This document shows positions 43,935 through 54,877 of a DNA stretch of 64,000 bases, piece after piece. Positions within the stretch are counted from its first letter, which is position 1. Each line of letters starts with the position of its first letter. The position numbers were made by a program, and so were the translations under genes. Source of the stretch: Lactobacillus sp. (lineage in GTDB: Bacteria > Bacillota > Bacilli > Lactobacillales > Lactobacillaceae); contig JAUMUC010000002.1 of assembly GCA_030530865.1 (NCBI GenBank), forward strand, positions 1-64,000, in the 5' to 3' direction. Below the pieces are notes generated by a model. The model was not told where the DNA came from. It saw only the letters and a list, made by a program, of their open reading frames with translations, and did not search any database.

Positions 43935-44117
43935 ATGAATAAAGAACAAATTGCTGATTTAGTAATCAGTTTTGAACTCGATGCTAAAGTTAATGATACT
44001 GAACTTGCTTTTGGAAGCAAGCTCACGGTTGAGAAAATTCACCAAGTCAAGAATCAAAAAACTAACTTGACTGAAGATGAGCTACATCAACTTGTTGATT
44101 TCATTTCATATTATTAG
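43935..44117 (+). CDS. Small helical protein coupled to lepB, unknown function
   Basis: 60 residues (MNKEQIADLVISFELDAKVN ...), acidic and predicted mostly helical, with a helix-turn-helix-like pattern but no recognised family. It begins one base after the lepB stop, has no separate promoter and ends ahead of a strong terminator, so it is the second gene of the lepB transcript. Codon use is like that of its neighbours. Short length leaves some doubt that it is a gene. Confidence 0.6.
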   Translation: MNKEQIADLVISFELDAKVNDTELAFGSKLTVEKIHQVKNQKTNLTEDELHQLVDFISYY

Positions 44118-44156
44118 GCTCCTGTTTCACGGTGTCGATTTTGAGGTTAAAAAATA

Positions 44157-44208
44157 AATAAGAGGCTGAGAACCTTATGTAACTAGGTTCTACAGCCTCT
44201 TATTTTTT
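44157..44208 (+). terminator. Large imperfect-stem terminator after lepB operon
   Basis: A 12-bp stem AATAAGAGGCTG/CAGCCTCTTATT (44157-44168 with 44193-44204) continues through AGAACCT/AGGTTCT with one bulged A, around a 9-base loop, then a T run. The GAGGCTG...CAGCCTC core resembles a hairpin found repeatedly in Gram-positive intergenic regions. The rest of the gap to pepT holds a 14-bp palindrome GTGATTTAAATCAC (44272-44285) and a 9-bp inverted repeat around TAAGTGAAT (44219-44227). Confidence 0.8.
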
Positions 44209-44334
44209 GCTTGTGGTATAAGTGAATAACTTAAGATTTGTTAAATGTAAACGCAATCATTCACTTATCATGTGATTTAAATCACTTAACGAAGTCTTCG
44301 GCTTTTAGGCGATTTTTTCATGAATTTTGTTTCA

Positions 44335-45573
44335 CTATTTTGCACTTTGAGCATTTAGCTTGATCATTTCAATAATAACATCACAAGCTAAATACATAGA
44401 TTCTAAGACAGTGTATTCAAAACGTCCGTGCATATTTTCTTCACCAGCGAAGATGTTTGGACATGGCAATCCCATGTATGTTAGTTGTGAACCGTCGGTT
44501 CCCCCTCTAACTGGATCTTCAACTGGAGTTAAGCCACAATTCTTGTAAGCTTGACGTGCTAAGTTAACTACATCCATGTGATCCTTCAAAACATCAGCCA
44601 TGTTGTAGTATTGATCACGCATTGCTAGTTTAATACGATCAGTCTTGAATTCTTCATTCATCTTGTCGACAATTTTCTTCACAAGAGCTTTTCTTGATTC
44701 CAAGCCTTCACGCTTAAAGTCACGAATAATGTATTCAGCGTGTGCACTATCGACATCACCAGTTAATTTAGTTAAGTGGTAGAAACCTTGATCGCCACTG
44801 GTATGTTCTGGACGTTCACTTTGAGGTAATTGATTATGGAAGTCAATGGCAACCTGCATCGCATTAATCATTTGACCCTTGGCTACAGCTGGGTGAACAT
44901 TAACACCTTGAATATCGATTGAAAAAGCAGCTGCACTGAATGTACCCCAGTCTAATTTACCAGGACCTTCCCCATCAACTGTATAAGCAAAATCTGCACC
45001 GAATTCGTCAACATCAAAGTGAGTTACCCCAGTACCAATTTCTTCATCCGGTGTAAAGGCAAAGCGAATCTTTCCGTGCTTAATTTCTGGGTGTGCCAAT
45101 AAGTATTCGGCAACAGTTACTAATTCACTGACACCACATTTATCGTCTCCTCCAAGCAAAGTATCGCCTGAAGCAGTGATTAATGTTTGTCCAACATATT
45201 TTTTCATATTAGGAAAAACTTCAGGATCTAAGTAAAAATCAGAGTCGCCTAAACGAAGCTTTGAACCGTCATAATTTTCATGAACAATTGGGCGAACATT
45301 TTCAGCGTTAAAATCAGCCGTATCACAGTGAGCCAATAATCCCATTACTGGTACATCTGCATCGATATTTGCTGGTAATTCAGCAATGACACAGCCAGAC
45401 TTTTGGTTGTAATGCACATCTGACAAGCCTAATTCTTCTAGATCTTTCATAATGACTTCTTTTTGGAATTTTTCTTGTCTTTCTGTTGATGGAAAACGGT
45501 CTGAATATTCGTCAGAACGAGAATTTACTTTTACGTATTTTAAAAATCTATCTAATAAATTTGGGTATTCCAT
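44335..45573 (-). CDS. pepT: Peptidase T (tripeptide aminopeptidase)
   Basis: 412 residues, M20B metallopeptidase. Metal ligands and catalytic residues are seen in LAHCDTADFN, LLGGDDKCGVSEL (bridging Asp) and FTPDEEIGTGVTHFD (catalytic Glu). The family signature RGGTDGSQLTYMGLPCPNIF is near residue 358. It removes N-terminal residues from tripeptides in the cytoplasm, fitting the peptide-dependent nutrition of lactobacilli. The ATG is preceded by AGGAGG, ten bases after the Nif3-like gene boundary. Confidence 0.95.
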   Translation of the reverse strand: MEYPNLLDRFLKYVKVNSRSDEYSDRFPSTERQEKFQKEVIMKDLEELGLSDVHYNQKSGCVIAELPANIDADVPVMGLLAHCDTADFNAENVRPIVHENYDGSKLRLGDSDFYLDPEVFPNMKKYVGQTLITASGDTLLGGDDKCGVSELVTVAEYLLAHPEIKHGKIRFAFTPDEEIGTGVTHFDVDEFGADFAYTVDGEGPGKLDWGTFSAAAFSIDIQGVNVHPAVAKGQMINAMQVAIDFHNQLPQSERPEHTSGDQGFYHLTKLTGDVDSAHAEYIIRDFKREGLESRKALVKKIVDKMNEEFKTDRIKLAMRDQYYNMADVLKDHMDVVNLARQAYKNCGLTPVEDPVRGGTDGSQLTYMGLPCPNIFAGEENMHGRFEYTVLESMYLACDVIIEMIKLNAQSAK

Positions 45574-45582
45574 TGTTTCCTC

Positions 45583-46380
45583 CTAAAAAAGATCAATAAA
45601 TGGATTGGTTGAAACTTGTGATACATACAAGTCAGCTGTCCAATTATATTTGGCTTTCCAGTCGTTGAGGATTTCTGCTAACTTGTCCTTGAAAAGACTT
45701 TCAGTGTAGTGTCCAGGATCAACTACTGTTAAGCCAGATGAAATGATATCGTGGCCCACGTGGTAGTAAATATCACCGGTGATAAAGGCATCTACCCCAT
45801 CATGTAAGGCTTCTCTCCAGTATTTTCCTCCGTCTCCACAGATGAAAGCGACGCTTTTAATTTGCTTATTAACATCGCTAGTAATCAAGCGAGACATTTG
45901 GTTTCCTAAATGGTCCTTAACATAGTAGGCAAAATCCTTAGCAGACATTGCTTCTTTCAACTCACCCTTGCGACCAATCGCAATACCATCGGTATCAAGA
46001 GCAAAATCAGTTACATTTTGTAAATCCAATGCTTGTGCTTGCCAATCGCTTGAACCATCTTTTGCCTTGTCGCTGTTGGTGTGAATTGAGTAAACAGTAA
46101 TGCCGTGGGCAATTAGTTTACCGTACATCGCATTTTGTGGGTTAGAAAAGTCCAAGTTTTTGGCCGGCATAAACATTACTGGGTGGTGGCTAATAATGAA
46201 ATTAATGCCGTGTTCGATAGCTTCATCAACTACTTCTGGACGAACATCAAGTGTAGTCATAACGCCAGTAACTTCAAAGTCTAAGCTACCAATTTGCAGA
46301 CCAACTGGATCGCCTTGGCTAGCGATTTCTTTAGGAAAACGTTCTTCTAATTTTTCGACAATTTCAAGTGCTTTAGTCAT
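45583..46380 (-). CDS. Nif3-like dinuclear metal-centre protein (YqfO family, short form)
   Basis: 265 residues without the PII-like insertion found in longer Bacillus YqfO. Metal ligands lie in NFIISHHPVMF (His-His), VYSIHTNSDKAKDGSSDWQA (His and Asp) and VVDPGHYTES (His and Glu). The family is widespread and has been proposed as a GTP cyclohydrolase-like or hydrolase enzyme, but the true reaction is unsettled. It overlaps trmK by 8 bases, the usual pairing in Firmicutes. Confidence 0.92.
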   Translation of the reverse strand: MTKALEIVEKLEERFPKEIASQGDPVGLQIGSLDFEVTGVMTTLDVRPEVVDEAIEHGINFIISHHPVMFMPAKNLDFSNPQNAMYGKLIAHGITVYSIHTNSDKAKDGSSDWQAQALDLQNVTDFALDTDGIAIGRKGELKEAMSAKDFAYYVKDHLGNQMSRLITSDVNKQIKSVAFICGDGGKYWREALHDGVDAFITGDIYYHVGHDIISSGLTVVDPGHYTESLFKDKLAEILNDWKAKYNWTADLYVSQVSTNPFIDLF

Positions 46381-47053
46381 TTAATTCCTCCTGAATCATT
46401 TGCAACTGTTGTTTAATATCGGTAATTCTTGCTGAGTCTGGTTTTTTGGCCATATTCAACTTATCAAGTAAGTTTTCTAAATATTTAGCTTGTGCTTGCC
46501 ACTTTTCAAAGAAAACAGCATTTTTTTCGGCTAAAATCTTAGGACCAAAATAAAGCTCTTTAGGGCTCAATGGCTCAGTGACACCGTAGTTTGCTTTAAT
46601 AATTTCGTAGCGGTGCCCAGATTGAGCTAATAAAGCTTCATCAACAATTTGATAATGATGCTTCATCAACCAAGTTCGAACATTGATTTCACCAATGTTA
46701 GGACCAAGGACTAGTTCTTTAAAAAGCAGTCCACGCTTTCGAGCCGCTTCGAGAATTTCGACAATTAGTTTGCCACCCATACCAGCGATCACTACAGTTT
46801 CAATTTTGTCCTGTTCGCTAATCGTATCAAGTCCTGCTCCTAGACGAGTTTCAATTTTATCTGAAAGTCCCGCCTGAAAAATGTCTTCTTTGGCATTTTC
46901 TAAGGGCCCTTTGGCAATATCACTAGCAATTGCAAAAGGTATTTTATTATTTTTCACAAGATCAATTGGCAAATAGGCGTGATCTGTACCGATGTCTGCT
47001 AGACGATGGCCAGCTGTTACGAAATCAGCCAATTTTGATAGGCGTTTATCCAT
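46373..47053 (-). CDS. trmK: tRNA (adenine22-N1)-methyltransferase
   Basis: 226 residues. It begins with RLSKLADFVTAGHRLADIGT, the TrmK N-terminus merging into SAM motif I (ADIGTDHAYLP). VVIAGMGGKLIVEIL (motif IV region) and LVLGPNIGEINVRTWL follow, with a helical C-terminal coiled coil. It methylates A22 in class II-type tRNAs. The sigA-trmK-yqfO order is that of Bacillus. It is downstream of rpoD but separated by a strong terminator. Confidence 0.93.
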   Translation of the reverse strand: MDKRLSKLADFVTAGHRLADIGTDHAYLPIDLVKNNKIPFAIASDIAKGPLENAKEDIFQAGLSDKIETRLGAGLDTISEQDKIETVVIAGMGGKLIVEILEAARKRGLLFKELVLGPNIGEINVRTWLMKHHYQIVDEALLAQSGHRYEIIKANYGVTEPLSPKELYFGPKILAEKNAVFFEKWQAQAKYLENLLDKLNMAKKPDSARITDIKQQLQMIQEELND

Positions 47054-47096
47054 AATTCAACTCTTTCTTAAGTGTTTAGTTCTAATATACCAAAAA

Positions 47097-47132
47097 AAGT
47101 AAAAAGACTGTACTAAAACAGTACAGTCTTTT
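47097..47132 (-). terminator. Terminator after rpoD
   Basis: A perfect 13-bp stem (47102-47114 with 47120-47132), a 5-base loop, and a T-rich tail on the minus strand. It starts two bases past the rpoD stop. Confidence 0.92.
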
Positions 47133-47134
47133 GC

Positions 47135-48235
47135 TTAATCTAAAAAGTCTTTCAATTGATTTGAACGGCTTGGATGACGAAGCTTTCTAAGAGCTTTTGC
47201 TTCAATTTGACGAATTCTTTCTCGAGTAACGCCAAAGACACGTCCTACTTCTTCCAAGGTTCTAGTACGTCCATCATCTAATCCGAAACGTAAACGAAGT
47301 ACGTTTTCTTCACGGTCAGTTAAAGTATCAAGCACTTCTTCAAGTTGTTCCTTTAACATTTCGTATGAAGCATGTTGTTCTGGACTAGTGGCATCTTTAT
47401 CTTCAATGAAATCACCTAAGTGTGAATCATCTTCTTCACCGATTGGTGTTTCTAATGATACAGGTTCTTGAGCAATCTTCAAGATGTCGCGAACTTTTGC
47501 AGTTGGCATATCCATTTCAGCCCCAATTTCTTCTGGAGTTGGTTCACGACCTAGATCTTGCAATAATTGACGTTGAATTCTGATCAACTTGTTGATGGTT
47601 TCAACCATATGAACAGGAATTCTGATTGTTCTAGCTTGGTCAGCAATGGCACGGGTGATTGCTTGTCTGATCCACCAAGTTGCATAAGTTGAAAACTTGA
47701 ATCCCAAACGGTAGTCAAACTTATCTACCGCCTTCATCAAGCCCATGTTACCTTCTTGAATCAAGTCCAAGAATGACATACCACGACCAACGTAACGCTT
47801 GGCAATAGAAACAACCAAACGCAAGTTAGCTTCAGCTAATTCTTGCTTAGCTTCTTGATCTTCTTTTTCAATTCTTTTAGCTAATTCAATTTCTTGATCA
47901 GCATTAAGCAAAGGCACACGACCGATTTCCTTGAGGTACATCCGAACAGGGTCATTCATCCGTACACTAGTTGGAGCAGTTAAGCTAGTGTCTTCTTTTT
48001 CAGCAACTTCAGTTTCCTTCTTTAGGGAAAGTTGAGAAGGTTCACCTTTTTCGTCAACAATACTAATACCGTTGTCTTCGAAATCTTCAACTAATTTGGT
48101 GACAGCTTCTTTTTCAAGTTTGAAAGGATCGATTACTTTTTCTTTTAAAACAGATTCTTGTAGAACCTTGTCTTTTTTAACTTCTTTAGTTAATTCATTG
48201 ACAACTTGTTCTAATGTTTTCTTAGTTTCTGCCAA
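47135..48235 (-). CDS. rpoD: Primary RNA polymerase sigma factor
   Basis: 366 residues. A short region 1.1 precedes the core. Region 2 is [20 protein letters not shown] and [20 protein letters not shown], the -10 recognition helix. Region 3 covers about 215-290, and region 4 has [20 protein letters not shown] (the -35 recognition helix) and [17 protein letters not shown]. This is the housekeeping sigma-70 whose TTGACA/TATAAT sites are seen elsewhere in the window. It is cotranscribed with dnaG, with a two-base gap. Confidence 0.96.
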   Translation of the reverse strand: MAETKKTLEQVVNELTKEVKKDKVLQESVLKEKVIDPFKLEKEAVTKLVEDFEDNGISIVDEKGEPSQLSLKKETEVAEKEDTSLTAPTSVRMNDPVRMYLKEIGRVPLLNADQEIELAKRIEKEDQEAKQELAEANLRLVVSIAKRYVGRGMSFLDLIQEGNMGLMKAVDKFDYRLGFKFSTYATWWIRQAITRAIADQARTIRIPVHMVETINKLIRIQRQLLQDLGREPTPEEIGAEMDMPTAKVRDILKIAQEPVSLETPIGEEDDSHLGDFIEDKDATSPEQHASYEMLKEQLEEVLDTLTDREENVLRLRFGLDDGRTRTLEEVGRVFGVTRERIRQIEAKALRKLRHPSRSNQLKDFLD

Positions 48236-48237
48236 AG

Positions 48238-50031
48238 TTAGTCCTCCTTCTGATATTTTTCAATTTCTTTTTTGAGTCTCAAAATATTTTTGGTTGAATT
48301 AAAGATACCCTCAGCATCGTTAGCAGCTTTTGCTAAATCTAATTGCTCTTTTTGCTCTTTAATTGCTTGGTCAAATTTTCTGAGATCAATGGCCCGAATT
48401 TGATTATTTATTTCATCAAATGTAAATGTATCCGGATGATTACTTAATTCAATATTAACTATTATACTCTGAAGTTCGTCAGAAATGAAATTAATAAACT
48501 CATTCACTGAGGGATTTTCTGCTTTATTTATATAGTCTAACCATGCAGTTGCTAATTCTTGATACTCACCGGTTGTGAATTCAAATGAATTTTCAAGCAA
48601 ATAATCGCGAGCTTCAGGTTCATGAATAAATAAGTATAACAGACGATCTTGCAGTTTGTCATTGTGAAAGCTTACGGCTTGTTCAACTTCTGGAATAGGA
48701 GCTTCATAAGTTGGCACACTATTTTGTCGTCTTTTAGCTGTTTGTAATCGGCGACGCTCCTTGGCCAAAGTTGATTTCAATGATTCTTTGGAGACATTTA
48801 ATTGCTTTTGCAAACGATCAATATATAGCTCTTGTTCAATTGAACTTGATACTGCAGCAATAATTTTAATCGCTTCATTTGAATAAAGTAGTTTTTCACG
48901 GTCATTATTCAAATTGTATTGCTTCGCTAATTGTCTTAATGCAAAGTCAGTGGTCGTTAATGCACCATGTAATGCATCCAAATAGGCTTGTGCACCATTA
49001 GCTTTGATGTATTCATCTGGATCTTGGCCATTTGGCAAGAGCACAATTCCTAAGTTGACATCGTCAGAAAACATTTCGCTAGCTCTTTGAGCTGCATGGA
49101 TTCCGGCACTGTCTCCATCGTAGTTCACAATGACATTTTTGGTAATTCGCTTAATAATCCAGACTTGTTCTTTGGTTAAACTTGTTCCCATGGAAGCAAT
49201 TCCGGATTTTACGCCTGCTTTATAGGCAGCGATTACATCCATATATCCTTCGTATAGGATTAAATGTTCTTCGGTTTTTACCGCTCTTTTAGCTTCGTTT
49301 AAGTGGAAAAGGTTTTTTGACTTTTTAAAAAGTGGTGTTTCTGGTGAATTGACATATTTAGCTTCCGTCTTGTCATCGGTAATGCGACGACCAGAAAAAG
49401 CAATAACATGCCCATTTTCGTCTCCTAATGGAAACATGAGTCGATTTCTAAAACGGTCATATAATTCTCCATTTTTAGTTTCGACAAATAAGCCACTATT
49501 TTTTAATTGTTCATCAGAAAAACCTTGTCCAGTCAAATAAGTGTACAAGACGCGATCATTGTTTGGTGCGAAACCAATTCTAAAATGATCTAGTAGTTCG
49601 CCATCAAGTTCACGATCCTTAGCGTATTGACGGCCATCCTCCCCTGCCTTAGTTGCAGTTAAAACCTGTTGATAGAATTTGCAAGCAAGGTCTTGAATCT
49701 TTAATTCAGGACGCAATTCTCTAGTTCCAGCAACTGATTCTGGTAAGTTAAAGCCTGTCATTTTAGCTAATTCAACGACAGCTTCTGGAAAACTCAGATT
49801 GTCTTGATACATTAAAAAGCTGAAGACATTACCACCTTTACCGCATCCGAAACATTTGAAAAATTGCTTTTCGGGACTAACAGTAAATGATGGAGTTTTT
49901 TCTTGGTGGAATGGGCATAAGCCAAGATAATCTTTACCCTTACGGCTAAGAGAAACATATTGGCTGATGATGTCAACAATATTAACTTGTTTGAGCAAGT
50001 CATTGATATAAGTTTCTGGAATTCTTGGCAT
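48238..50031 (-). CDS. dnaG: DNA primase
   Basis: 597 residues. The zinc-binding domain has [12 protein letters not shown] and [11 protein letters not shown] (Cys39, His42, Cys60, Cys63). The TOPRIM catalytic core follows, with [20 protein letters not shown] (Glu) and [16 protein letters not shown] (DxD-like). The C-terminal helicase-binding domain, about 440-597, is divergent, as usual. It makes RNA primers for replication. It forms the dnaG-rpoD macromolecular synthesis operon, 21 bases after glyS. Confidence 0.95.
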   Translation of the reverse strand: MPRIPETYINDLLKQVNIVDIISQYVSLSRKGKDYLGLCPFHQEKTPSFTVSPEKQFFKCFGCGKGGNVFSFLMYQDNLSFPEAVVELAKMTGFNLPESVAGTRELRPELKIQDLACKFYQQVLTATKAGEDGRQYAKDRELDGELLDHFRIGFAPNNDRVLYTYLTGQGFSDEQLKNSGLFVETKNGELYDRFRNRLMFPLGDENGHVIAFSGRRITDDKTEAKYVNSPETPLFKKSKNLFHLNEAKRAVKTEEHLILYEGYMDVIAAYKAGVKSGIASMGTSLTKEQVWIIKRITKNVIVNYDGDSAGIHAAQRASEMFSDDVNLGIVLLPNGQDPDEYIKANGAQAYLDALHGALTTTDFALRQLAKQYNLNNDREKLLYSNEAIKIIAAVSSSIEQELYIDRLQKQLNVSKESLKSTLAKERRRLQTAKRRQNSVPTYEAPIPEVEQAVSFHNDKLQDRLLYLFIHEPEARDYLLENSFEFTTGEYQELATAWLDYINKAENPSVNEFINFISDELQSIIVNIELSNHPDTFTFDEINNQIRAIDLRKFDQAIKEQKEQLDLAKAANDAEGIFNSTKNILRLKKEIEKYQKED

Positions 50032-50052
50032 ATCCCCACTCCTTTCTTTAGA

Positions 50053-52110
50053 TTATTTGATGACTAATTTGTTAAGATCACCCAATTTTGTAGCTAATTG
50101 TTCAATTTTAGCTAATTGAGTTAATCTGTTCAATTTAATTGCTTCATCCTTATCCATGATCATATTAGCTGAGAAGTAAGCATCGATAAATGGTTGCAAT
50201 GCAATGAAACCATCAAATAATTCAGTGAAGTTTTCCTTTTCAGTCAAAGCCATGTAAGCATCATAAAGCTTTTGTTCACTTGCATCAGCGAATAAATCTG
50301 CTTTGACGTCGCCAGTTAATTTAGTATCAGCTTTCTTCAAGATGTTTGAAATTCTGACTAAACTTTCAACCACTGGCTTAAAGTCAGCATCATCGTGGTG
50401 CTTTTCAAGAACATCGGCAGCCATAACGATTTGCTTTGGATCTTGTTGAGTTGAAGCTAAGCTGGCATCGATAACATCGTACTTGTAGTTGTTCTTTTGT
50501 AAGTATTGTTTTACACGGTCACGAATGAATTGAGCCAAGTCATCTGTATCTTCAGGTAATTTTGCCTTAGTCTTTCCTGCTAATTTATCAGCTAATTCTG
50601 GTAAAACTTCAGTGAAGTTCAATGACCAGTTTTCGCCTAAAAGAATTCTAACGATACCGTAAGCGAATCTTCTCAAGGCATAAGGGTCGTTAGATGATGA
50701 AGGAATCATATCTGCCCCAAAGAAAGTCATTAAAGTATCTAACTTATCGGCAACTGAAAGTAATGAACCGATAGTAGTTTCTGGCAATTCACCTTCAGCA
50801 GTGGTTGGCATGTAGTGTTCCTTGATTGCAAGACAAACGTCTTCTTTTTCACCAGCTAAACGAGCATAGTGCATACCCATCACACCTTGTAATTCAGCAA
50901 ATTCACCAACCATGTCAGTAACTAAATCGAACTTGTAAAGTTCAGTAGCACGTTTAAAGTCAGGAACGAGTTTGCTATCTAAACCAAGCTTATTAATTAA
51001 GTATTCACCAATGATGTCAACACGTGCCATCTTTTCAGCCATTGAACCGATCTTATCGTGGAATGAAACGTTAGTTAAACGATCGACAAAGTGACTTAAT
51101 GGGTACTTTTGGTCTTCATCATAGAAGAATTGAGCATCATCCAAACGAGCAACCAAAACTTTTTCGTTACCCTTAATCACATTTTCAATGTATTCACTGT
51201 TACCGTTTCTGACAGAGATAAAGTGATTAATTAGCTTGCCATTTTCATCATAAACTTCAAAGTAACGTTGATTATCCTTCATTGAAGTAATCAAAACTTC
51301 TTCTGGAATGTTCAAGTACTTCTTGTCAAAACTACCAGCAAAGACTGTTGGATACTCAACTAAGTTGTTTACTTCTTCAAGTAAGTGTTGATCTAGGTTG
51401 ATCTTCCAGTTTTCCTTTTCAACAAGGGCATTAATTTGATCAACAATCATCTTCTTACGTTCATCCGCATTTACAATGACAAATTGATTCTTAAGTGCAT
51501 CTTCATAGTCTTTAGCGTTACCTAAAACAACGTCGTTACCTAAGAAACGGTGTCCTCTAGTCTTACGACCAGCTTCGATGTTTAAAATCTTCACTGGGAC
51601 AATTTCGTCATCTAAAAGTGAGACTAACCAGTGAATTGGACGAATGAATTCAAAAGTGTTGTTACCCCAACGCATTCTAGTTGGAAAAGTCATTGCTTTA
51701 ATAATGTCACTCATGCCAGCTAAAATTTCACTAGCCTTTTTACCTTCTTTTTTAACGTGAACATAAGCGTATTCTGTACCCTTAAGTTCTTCGAAGTATA
51801 AATCATCAACGGTCATGCCTTGGCCTCTAACGAAACCTTGAGCAGCTTTTGACCAGTTACCATCTTGATCTAAAGCGATCTTCTTTGATGGACCTTTTTT
51901 CACTTCGTCGATGTCTTCTTGCTTATCAGCTAATTCATCAACAACGATTGCTAATCTGCGAGGTGTTGAAAATGTCTTAATTTCATTGAATGATAAGCCA
52001 TTTTCAGTCAAGAACTTTTTAGTTAAGTCTGCTAGTTGTTTAACGCTACGGGTTACAACGTGTGCAGGCATTTCTTCAACGCCAATTTCAAATAAATATG
52101 TCTTAGGCAT
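50053..52110 (-). CDS. glyS: Glycyl-tRNA synthetase beta subunit
   Basis: 685 residues from the ATG at 52110 ([20 protein letters not shown]), the conserved N-terminus of GlyS; a longer frame to 52182 would overlap glyQ by 80 bases. [19 protein letters not shown] and [20 protein letters not shown] are family landmarks, and the C-terminal anticodon-binding DALR-like region covers about 560-680. It forms the alpha2-beta2 GlyRS with glyQ. It overlaps the glyQ stop by 8 bases. Confidence 0.95.
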   Translation of the reverse strand: MPKTYLFEIGVEEMPAHVVTRSVKQLADLTKKFLTENGLSFNEIKTFSTPRRLAIVVDELADKQEDIDEVKKGPSKKIALDQDGNWSKAAQGFVRGQGMTVDDLYFEELKGTEYAYVHVKKEGKKASEILAGMSDIIKAMTFPTRMRWGNNTFEFIRPIHWLVSLLDDEIVPVKILNIEAGRKTRGHRFLGNDVVLGNAKDYEDALKNQFVIVNADERKKMIVDQINALVEKENWKINLDQHLLEEVNNLVEYPTVFAGSFDKKYLNIPEEVLITSMKDNQRYFEVYDENGKLINHFISVRNGNSEYIENVIKGNEKVLVARLDDAQFFYDEDQKYPLSHFVDRLTNVSFHDKIGSMAEKMARVDIIGEYLINKLGLDSKLVPDFKRATELYKFDLVTDMVGEFAELQGVMGMHYARLAGEKEDVCLAIKEHYMPTTAEGELPETTIGSLLSVADKLDTLMTFFGADMIPSSSNDPYALRRFAYGIVRILLGENWSLNFTEVLPELADKLAGKTKAKLPEDTDDLAQFIRDRVKQYLQKNNYKYDVIDASLASTQQDPKQIVMAADVLEKHHDDADFKPVVESLVRISNILKKADTKLTGDVKADLFADASEQKLYDAYMALTEKENFTELFDGFIALQPFIDAYFSANMIMDKDEAIKLNRLTQLAKIEQLATKLGDLNKLVIK

Positions 52111-53020
52111 TTTCTTGACTTCCTTTCTTTTCTTCTGCGGTCTTAAGTAGAGGGAAACCTCTCTTTTCTCTTTCTTCGACAAAGGCTTGAGCTACTTCAT
52201 GAGCCATTGAACGAATTCTTGATAAGTAACCTGCTCTTTCAGTAACTGAGACAGCACCACGAGCATCAAGCAAGTTGAAAGTATGTGAACACTTCAAAAT
52301 GTAGTCGTAAGCTGGGTGTACGAGATTTGCTTCAAGCAATCTGTGAGCAGTCTTTTCATATAAGTCAAACAAGTGAAGTAAGTTTTCTTGATTTGACATT
52401 TCGAATGCATATTTAGAATGTTCATATTCAGGTTCTTTGAAAATGTCGCGGTAAAGTACGCCATCGCTCCATTCAAGATCGAAAACGTCGTTAACGTTTT
52501 GAATGTATGAAGCTAAACGTTCAACACCGTAAGTGATTTCTGACATAGTTGGTTTAACTGGTAATTCACCAACAGTTTGGAAGTAAGTAAATTGTGTAAC
52601 TTCCATTCCGTCAAGCCAAACTTCCCAACCAACACCGGCACAACCCATTGATGGGTTTTCCCAGTTATCTTCGACGAAACGAATATCGTGTTCAAGTGGT
52701 TCAATACCCAACACACGTAATGAATCTAAGTAATATTGTTGAATTTCACTAGGTGCAGGCTTAATAACCACTTGGAATTGGTGGTGTTGGAACAAACGGT
52801 TAGGGTTTTCACCGTAACGTCCATCGGCAGGACGACGACTTGGTTCTACATAACAAGCAGCCCAAGGTTCTGGTCCAATTGCCCGTAAAAAAGTATATGG
52901 GTTCATGGTACCGGCTCCCTTTTCAACATCGTATGATGGCATAATCATACAACCCTTGGAGCTCCAAAACTGTTCTAGCTTGAAAATCATATCTTGAATG
53001 GTAATTTTCTCTTTTGACAT
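52103..53020 (-). CDS. glyQ: Glycyl-tRNA synthetase alpha subunit
   Basis: 305 residues from the ATG at 53020, with AGGAAGGA about 7 bases upstream; the in-frame extension to 53065 lies in the T-box terminator region. It shows [40 protein letters not shown] and [13 protein letters not shown], the class II motifs of GlyQ. It carries the catalytic site for glycyl-adenylate. Transcription is controlled by the T-box leader directly upstream. Confidence 0.96.
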   Translation of the reverse strand: MSKEKITIQDMIFKLEQFWSSKGCMIMPSYDVEKGAGTMNPYTFLRAIGPEPWAACYVEPSRRPADGRYGENPNRLFQHHQFQVVIKPAPSEIQQYYLDSLRVLGIEPLEHDIRFVEDNWENPSMGCAGVGWEVWLDGMEVTQFTYFQTVGELPVKPTMSEITYGVERLASYIQNVNDVFDLEWSDGVLYRDIFKEPEYEHSKYAFEMSNQENLLHLFDLYEKTAHRLLEANLVHPAYDYILKCSHTFNLLDARGAVSVTERAGYLSRIRSMAHEVAQAFVEEREKRGFPLLKTAEEKKGSQENA

Positions 53021-53045
53021 TGTTTTTTCCTTCCTAAAACATAGG

Positions 53046-53220
53046 CATAAAAAAAGCCTATGCAAACAGATTGCATAGGGACGATTACTCGCGGTTCCAC
53101 CCTAATTCAGGAATAAGTCCTGCACTTAATTAAAGCTGACTAGGGGTGCCTTTTCCCAGATGCCCTTTCACCGCACGGCATTCGCTAGACTGGTACTTTT
53201 TCCTTCCCCATCTTCATCAA
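53046..53220 (-). promoter_or_regulatory. Glycine T-box riboswitch controlling glyQS
   Basis: The minus strand carries the T-box sequence AGGGTGGAACCGCG (complement of 53091-53104). A terminator stem follows (AGCCTATGCAA, 53055-53065, with TTGCATAGG, 53071-53079), then T residues. Upstream lies a short stem I region with a GGC followed by A at 53162-53164 as the likely glycine specifier. Uncharged tRNA-Gly should favour the antiterminator. An extended -10 (TGTTATAAT) at 53228-53233 suggests transcription starts near 53221. Confidence 0.9.
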
Positions 53221-53228
53221 TGTACATA

Positions 53229-53981
53229 TTATAACATAGATTGATTCATCAGACGGAGTTCGTCCAAAAATTTTTTAGATCTTAAATTGAGGTCAACCGT
53301 GCGTCGATAAATTCGGTCGATAGCTTGTCTTGTCTCAAGCCTTAAAGCATTCGAAATGTTGATTTTGCCAATCTTATCTAGTGGAATTTTGGCTAAAGTA
53401 CGTAATAAACTAATCGCCTTGTCAGATAAGTGCAAGCGATGCGTTACTCTATTCCAATCCTTTTGACAAACTAAACCGCCAGCTTCGATGGAATAATCAA
53501 AGTTGCCAGTAGTTTCATGACAAAAAACACATGAATCCCATGCTGGTCCTACCCCAAAACTATTCAATAAATGGAGCTGACAAATCCAGCAAATTACTTC
53601 TGGGTCAATTTCTGCAGCAATTTTGGTTAAAGCAAATTTGGCTAAATTGTAGTCTTCTCCAACTGGGTGATGATCTAAATAAGCATGATCAATTAGATCA
53701 AAAATATATGCTAAATAGCTTGTCTTCTCAACATCAGAAAACAAGCTATCAGCTTGCCATATATCTTTGGTTGTTTTTAAAATGCTAAGCCCACTTTTAG
53801 GAATAATGATGAATTTTCCTGCGGTGTAAGTCAGACAGGCTGACTGTAACTTGGTTTTTGGTTTTAAAACACCTTTGGCAATCACGGAAATAATTCCTTG
53901 CTCTTTAGTCAAAATTTTTAGGATCAAATCAGAGTCATTGTATTTTTGACGCTTAAAAATAATCCCAGTAATTGTGATCAT
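53229..53981 (-). CDS. recO: DNA repair protein RecO
   Basis: 250 residues. The N-terminal OB-fold (about 1-80: GIIFKRQKYNDSDLILKILT) binds single-stranded DNA and is followed by a helical domain. The zinc-finger region has WDSCVFCHETTGNFDYSIEA and GGLVCQKDW, that is three cysteines; the fourth ligand position is Asp rather than Cys. It loads RecA with RecF/RecR. It directly follows era, whose stop overlaps the recO start by one base. Confidence 0.93.
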   Translation of the reverse strand: MITITGIIFKRQKYNDSDLILKILTKEQGIISVIAKGVLKPKTKLQSACLTYTAGKFIIIPKSGLSILKTTKDIWQADSLFSDVEKTSYLAYIFDLIDHAYLDHHPVGEDYNLAKFALTKIAAEIDPEVICWICQLHLLNSFGVGPAWDSCVFCHETTGNFDYSIEAGGLVCQKDWNRVTHRLHLSDKAISLLRTLAKIPLDKIGKINISNALRLETRQAIDRIYRRTVDLNLRSKKFLDELRLMNQSML

Positions 53982-54877
53982 TAGGATACATCCTTTGGAT
54001 CATAACCAATTTGTTTTAAGAAATTGGCATCTTCACGCCAATCTTTTTGTACTTTGACCCATAATTTAAGGTTAACTTTTTCACCAAGTAAAGCTTCAAT
54101 CTTTTTACGTGAGTTGATTCCAATTTGCTTTAACTTGCTGGCACCTTTGCCGACAATAATCCCCTTTTGACCTGGACGTTCGACATAGATGTTAGCAATA
54201 ACTTGCAATTTTCCTTGCTTGTATTCATTCATTTGTTCTACAAATACAGCGGTTGCGTGAGGTACTTCTTGACCAGTTAAGTGCAAAATTTGTTCACGAA
54301 TTAATTCGCCAACAATGAAATACTCAGGACGATCTGTCATTTGATCGTTGTCGTAATATTGTGGGCCTTCTGGCAAATACTTTTTCAAAGCCTTAATTAA
54401 TTCAGGAATACCTAAACCTTTTCTTGCACTAATTGGAATAATTTCCTTAATGGCATCAAGCTTAGAATATTCATCAATTAATGGCAAAAGCTTATCTGGA
54501 TGAATTTGATCAACTTTATTGATCACTAAAAAGACTGGAGTTTTACTTTCCTTCAGTTGATCGTAAATATATTGATCGCCTTGTCCTAAGCTTTCTGGTT
54601 CAACCATGAAAAGAATCAAATCAACATCAGTTAAGTTGTTGAGACTAGCTTTTCCCATGTATTGATCCAACTTTGAATGTGGTTTAAAGACTCCAGGGGT
54701 ATCTACGAAAATTGCTTGTAAATCTTTTTCAGTATAAATACCACTAATTCTATTTCTTGTTGTTTGTGGCTTATTTGAAGTAATTGCGATTTGTTCACCA
54801 ATGAGGTAATTCATCAATGTACTTTTACCAACATTGGGACGGCCAACTAAGGCCACAAAACCAGATTTATGAGCCAT
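53981..54877 (-). CDS. era: GTPase Era
   Basis: 298 residues. The GTPase domain has G1 [13 protein letters not shown]3 [15 protein letters not shown] and G4 VINKVDQIH. The C-terminal KH domain (about 205-290) contains [20 protein letters not shown]. Era binds the 3' end of 16S rRNA during 30S assembly. It lies between ybeY and recO with one-base overlaps on both sides, a classic Firmicutes order. Confidence 0.96.
   Translation of the reverse strand: MAHKSGFVALVGRPNVGKSTLMNYLIGEQIAITSNKPQTTRNRISGIYTEKDLQAIFVDTPGVFKPHSKLDQYMGKASLNNLTDVDLILFMVEPESLGQGDQYIYDQLKESKTPVFLVINKVDQIHPDKLLPLIDEYSKLDAIKEIIPISARKGLGIPELIKALKKYLPEGPQYYDNDQMTDRPEYFIVGELIREQILHLTGQEVPHATAVFVEQMNEYKQGKLQVIANIYVERPGQKGIIVGKGASKLKQIGINSRKKIEALLGEKVNLKLWVKVQKDWREDANFLKQIGYDPKDVS

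Noticed and set aside
44157-44208. Mobile repeat element based on the GAGGCTG hairpin
   Set aside because: It resembles hairpins seen widely in Gram-positive intergenic regions, but only one copy is in the window and it works as a plain terminator, so I annotate it as such.
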